Positions 60,792 through 64,000 of a DNA stretch of 64,000 nucleotides are shown piece by piece (position 1 is the stretch's first letter; each line of letters starts with the position of its first letter). The notes under the pieces are model-generated. The model was not told where the DNA came from and did no database searches. It worked only from the letters and a program-made list of their open reading frames with translations. The position numbers and the translations under genes were made by a program. This stretch comes from Pseudomonas sp. UYIF39 (GTDB lineage: Bacteria; Pseudomonadota; Gammaproteobacteria; Pseudomonadales; Pseudomonadaceae): positions 231,094 through 295,093 of the forward strand of contig NZ_JALBYU010000008.1 of assembly GCF_029963765.1 (NCBI RefSeq), read 5' to 3'.

Positions 60792-62684
60792 TTAGACGTG
60801 AGGGTCGCCCGGTGCTTTGCTAGGCGTGGCGTATTGAGGCTTCAAGTGACCGTCCTGATCGAGTAGCCAGGCATCCATGATCTGCCGCACCACGGGACCT
60901 GCGACGCGACCGCCAGCCTCGCCGTTTTCGATCATCACCGAGATGACAATCTTCGGATGTTCGGCCGGGGCGAAACCGACGAACAAGGCGTTGTCGCGGT
61001 TACGCTCCAGGGTTTTCGCCCGGTTGTAACGTTCGCCCTGCTTGATCGCCACCACTTGCGCGGTACCACTCTTGCCGGCGATGCGGTACTGAGCGCCCTG
61101 CGCTGCCGCCCGCGCAATCCCGCGAGCGTCGTGCATGACCATTTGCATGCCATGGTTGACCTGCTCCCAGTCACGCGGGTCTTTCAACAGGATGTTTGGC
61201 ATTGGATGCTCGTCCACTGGCGCAACACCGTCCACTGTACTGGCCAGGTGCGGGCGATTCCAGACACCTTTGTTGGCGATCAGTGCAGTGGCCTGGGCGA
61301 GCTGCAATGGTGTGACCTGCATGTAACCCTGGCCGATGCCGAGGATCACGGTCTCACCCGGGAACCATGCCTGACGGCGCGTGGCGCGCTTCCAGGCTTG
61401 CGATGGCATCAGGCCGGCAGACTCTTCGAACATGTCCAGCGAGACTTTCTCGCCGAGGCCGAACATGGCCATGTAGTCATGCAGTCGATCGATGCCCAGC
61501 TTGTGGGCCAGGTCGTAGAAGTAGGTGTCGTTGGAGCGCATGATCGCCGCGTCCATGTCCACCCAGCCATCGCCGCTGTGGTTCCAGTTGCGGTACTTGT
61601 GATCGAAGTCCGGGAGTTGGTAGTAACCGGGGTCGAAGACGCGGGTCTGGGGGGTAACGACGCCGGCGTCCAGACCGGCAATGGCCACTTCCGGCTTGAT
61701 GGTCGAACCCGGTGCATAGAGGCCACGCAGTACGCGGTTGAACAGCGGTCGGTCGATCGAGTCGTGTAGCGCCGCGTATTCCTTGAAGCTGATCCCGGTG
61801 ACGAACAGGTTCGGGTCGAAGCTTGGCTTGCTGACCATCGCGAGCACTTCGCCGGTCGACGGATCGAGCGCCACCACCGAACCGCGACGATCGCCCAAGG
61901 CCTCCTCGGCGGCTTCCTGAAGTTTGACGTCGAGGCTCAGTACGATGTTTTTGCCCGGGATCGGATCGGTGTGCTTGAGCACTCGCAGGACCCGGCCCTG
62001 AGCGTTGGTTTCGACTTCTTCGTAACCCACTTGGCCGTGCAATTGCGACTCGTAGAATTTTTCAATGCCGGTCTTGCCGATGGATTGAGTGCCACGGTAT
62101 TCCACCGTATCCAGGGCTTTGGACTCTTTCTCGTTGATGCGGCCGACGTAGCCGATTGAATGCGCAAAGTGCGCGCCCATCGGGTAGTGGCGAACGAATT
62201 GTGGCTCTACGTCGATCCCCGGCAGACGGAACTGGTTGACCGCCAACACGGCGATCTGTTCTTCGCTGAGTTCGTAGAACAAGGTGACCGGCACGAATGG
62301 ATGCCGGGCCTGCTTCATTGCCTTGTCAAACAACGAGCGGTCTTCGGTCGGCAAGTGCAGGAGGGTGACTACTTCATCCAGTTCCGCTTTGACATCAGAG
62401 GCGCGTTCGCGGGTGATGCTCAGGTTGAAACTGGGACGGTTGTCAGCCAGAACTACGCCGTTGCGGTCGTAGATCAATCCGCGCGTGGGGGTGATCGGCA
62501 GAACGTGGACTCGGTTGTTTTCAGAGATCGTCGAGTGATAGTCAAATTCGACCACCTGCAGGACATACATGCGCACGACCAGCGCGCAGGTAATGGCAAC
62601 AACGAACAGGGCGCAAGCCATCAGTCTTTTGTTGACCAGGCGCGTCTCTTTTTCGTGGTCCTTGATCGGTATCGGTTGGGGCAT
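60792..62684 (-). CDS. mrdA: Penicillin-binding protein 2 paralogue (MrdA-like)
   Basis: The 630-residue class B transpeptidase has one N-terminal membrane helix (about 20-42), the dimerisation domain (LPITPTRGLIYDRNGVVLAD) and the penicillin-binding motifs: Ser327 in YAPGSTIKP, Ser384-Asn-Asp in MRSNDTYF and the KSG triad in IAGKSGTAQV. Length and motifs are those of PBP2, which cross-links peptidoglycan for cell elongation. The usual neighbours rodA, mltB, rlpA and ybeB are absent, so this is probably an additional copy rather than the main mrdA. Confidence 0.9.
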   Translation of the reverse strand: MPQPIPIKDHEKETRLVNKRLMACALFVVAITCALVVRMYVLQVVEFDYHSTISENNRVHVLPITPTRGLIYDRNGVVLADNRPSFNLSITRERASDVKAELDEVVTLLHLPTEDRSLFDKAMKQARHPFVPVTLFYELSEEQIAVLAVNQFRLPGIDVEPQFVRHYPMGAHFAHSIGYVGRINEKESKALDTVEYRGTQSIGKTGIEKFYESQLHGQVGYEEVETNAQGRVLRVLKHTDPIPGKNIVLSLDVKLQEAAEEALGDRRGSVVALDPSTGEVLAMVSKPSFDPNLFVTGISFKEYAALHDSIDRPLFNRVLRGLYAPGSTIKPEVAIAGLDAGVVTPQTRVFDPGYYQLPDFDHKYRNWNHSGDGWVDMDAAIMRSNDTYFYDLAHKLGIDRLHDYMAMFGLGEKVSLDMFEESAGLMPSQAWKRATRRQAWFPGETVILGIGQGYMQVTPLQLAQATALIANKGVWNRPHLASTVDGVAPVDEHPMPNILLKDPRDWEQVNHGMQMVMHDARGIARAAAQGAQYRIAGKSGTAQVVAIKQGERYNRAKTLERNRDNALFVGFAPAEHPKIVISVMIENGEAGGRVAGPVVRQIMDAWLLDQDGHLKPQYATPSKAPGDPHV

Positions 62685-62955
62685 TTCTGCAGCAGCTCTT
62701 TGACTGTAAAGGGGGTGCCGATCCGAAGGCTTGAAATCAGTCCGTTAAAAAACGAGCTGCACCATACCAAAAACCGGACGGTCACTTTGGTGCGATTTCC
62801 TCTAACGGTTGTCCTTGACGGCCAAAATGACGGTCGGTTTTTTTATGACTCGTGCGTTTTGCTCAAGATTGATATTCCCATTTATGCATTTTTCTTGAAG
62901 GAGGGCGTGTAGATACTGGGTGCATGTCATTCCGTTTGTTTTTTTGGAGTCTTTC

Positions 62956-63879
62956 ATGCATCCACGATTTCAACGTTTACTGGGCTCCAATGGATTTTCC
63001 ATTGGGCTGGAACTGCCGCTGGATAACGATTGGTCCAGCGATGGGCAGCGGCTGCGGATTGCCGAAGAGCGGCCTTTTGGTGTTCCAGACCTGAAGCGGC
63101 ATGCCGCTATGGCGCGCCTCGCCGACAAGGCTGGTTTCGGCGCTCTGTGGGTACGCGATGTACCGGTTTATGATCCCGATTTTGGTGATGCGGCACAGGT
63201 GTTCGAAACCTTTTCCTACCTTGGCTACCTGGCAGGGATCACCGAAAACATCATGCTGGGTACAGCGGCGGTTGTATTACCGCTACGTCAACCTTGGTTA
63301 ACGCTCAAGGCAGCCAACAGTGTTGATGAACTGAGTGATGGACGTCTGCTACTGGGTGTGGCCAGTGGTGACCGACCTATGGAGTATCCGTTATTTGGTG
63401 TGGACTACGATCAGCGGGGAGAGATCTTTCGCGATACGGTCGAGTTGTTGCGCAGCCAAGGTGAAGGACACTTGCCGGAAGGTGCTCGCCTGTTACCAGA
63501 GCGAGATCAACCAGTGCCATTGTTGATTGCAGGTCTTGGTCAGCAATCCCCAGCGTGGATCGGCCAACACATGGACGGCTGGCTCGCCTACCCCGGCACT
63601 CCGGATGAGCATCGGCGCCGAGTGGGACTGTGGCGGGAAGTCGGTGGCGATAAACCCTACATCAGCTTCGTTCACCTGGATCTGGCGGCTAATCCTCATG
63701 CGCCGATGCGACGTGTACGTTTTGGCGGCAGCTGCGGGAGGCTGGCATTGATTGATGAACTTCAGGCTTTGCGTGAAGCCGGAGTGCAGCACGTTGGCTT
63801 GCATCTGCGTCGTGGCGAACGACCGGTTGCCGAGGTTATTGAAGAAATCGCTGAATACGTTCTGCCGAAGTTTCACTAA
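62956..63879 (+). CDS. LLM-class (luciferase-like) FMN/F420-type oxidoreductase
   Basis: The start at 62956 has TTTGGAGTC upstream; a longer frame from 62920 is less likely. The 307-residue TIM-barrel product has ARLADKAGFGALWVRDVPVY, NIMLGTAAVVLPLRQPWLTL and LSDGRLLLGVASGDRPMEYP, the standard luciferase-like monooxygenase landmarks. It would use reduced flavin to oxidise an unknown small substrate. It is divergent to the PBP2 gene with no related partner nearby. A strong terminator follows it. Confidence 0.88.
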   Translation: MHPRFQRLLGSNGFSIGLELPLDNDWSSDGQRLRIAEERPFGVPDLKRHAAMARLADKAGFGALWVRDVPVYDPDFGDAAQVFETFSYLGYLAGITENIMLGTAAVVLPLRQPWLTLKAANSVDELSDGRLLLGVASGDRPMEYPLFGVDYDQRGEIFRDTVELLRSQGEGHLPEGARLLPERDQPVPLLIAGLGQQSPAWIGQHMDGWLAYPGTPDEHRRRVGLWREVGGDKPYISFVHLDLAANPHAPMRRVRFGGSCGRLALIDELQALREAGVQHVGLHLRRGERPVAEVIEEIAEYVLPKFH

Positions 63880-63951
63880 CGACGCTGCTGGAACCAGGGA
63901 TAGTCGATGGGCTGTCCCTTATCGTCAAGCCACTTTCCTGCGGAAAAAACA

Positions 63952-63983
63952 AAACCCCTACCTGCATACGCAGATAGGGGTTT
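63952..63983 (+). terminator. Intrinsic terminator after the LLM oxidoreductase gene
   Basis: AAACCCCTA-C-CTGC ATAC GCAG-A-TAGGGGTTT is a 13-bp stem with one mismatch. The arms contain AAA and TTT, so it can act in both directions. Confidence 0.85.
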
Positions 63984-64000
63984 CGGAATTTAATCTTGAC

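Noticed and set aside
62760..62860. Inverted AAAACCG...CGGTTTTTT segments between PBP2 and the LLM gene as a terminator pair
   Set aside because: The arms pair poorly and lie in a divergent promoter region where a terminator is not expected.

Overview
The window is chromosomal DNA of a Pseudomonas, most likely of the P. fluorescens group. The supporting signs are GC-rich coding sequence, many Pseudomonas-type REP palindromes between genes, a DUF1652 protein, an OprD-type porin and a tandem pair of RsmX-like small RNAs. No tRNA, rRNA, insertion sequence, CRISPR array or prophage was seen. Functional calls come from reading sequence and motifs; no database search was run.

Left edge (1-1535): a visibly A+T-rich patch unlike the rest. 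A gene truncated by the window edge runs leftward. Divergently there is a 33-residue peptide (Lys-rich front, FGWAPLAWAHTGE end), a strong hairpin, and a 307-residue protein that keeps the metal ligands of the M29 aminopeptidase/NicX fold. The layout resembles a ribosomal-peptide precursor plus enzyme and is the best candidate here for an undescribed system.

1.6-10.5 kb: an AraC-family remnant, an EmrAB-like efflux pair, an AhpD-like protein, an MscS channel with a cyclic-nucleotide domain, a YcaC-like hydrolase, a pirin with a divergent LysR regulator, and a broken PaaI-type thioesterase behind a 45-nt inverted repeat. 10.5-17.0 kb: a co-directional cluster with a MocR regulator, LctP-type permease, GST, large FAD/NAD(P) protein, and decayed sbnB- and sbnA-like genes, i.e. 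a 2,3-diaminopropionate pathway being lost. 17.4-21.8 kb: a BvgS-type hybrid kinase, its LuxR-type regulator and a pseudo-receiver. 22-31.8 kb: a MgtA-type ATPase, an MFS transporter, a GH15 enzyme, an epoxide-hydrolase-like protein, and an AraC/DJ-1 regulator divergent from an isonitrile hydratase. 31.8-32.3 kb: two tandem RsmX-like RNAs. 32.3-34.8 kb: small housekeeping or stress-type genes.

34.9-47.7 kb: a complete quinohemoprotein amine dehydrogenase (QHNDH) system. One block holds subunits alpha, beta and gamma plus the radical SAM maturase QhpD. A second, translationally coupled block holds a sigma54 activator, exporter QhpF, protease QhpE and monooxygenase QhpG. An aldehyde dehydrogenase with a -24/-12 promoter lies between them. 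Together they would oxidise primary amines in the periplasm and pass the aldehydes on to acids.

47.9-60.8 kb: a histone-deacetylase-like amidohydrolase, then a catabolic region with a carbamoylase-like hydrolase, three MHS-family transporters, an OprD porin, RraA-like and RidA proteins, a 2-hydroxyacid dehydrogenase and a class II aldolase. Two paralogous LysR/transporter modules flank it and share an intergenic motif. 60.8-64 kb: a stand-alone PBP2 paralogue and a luciferase-like oxidoreductase followed by a terminator.
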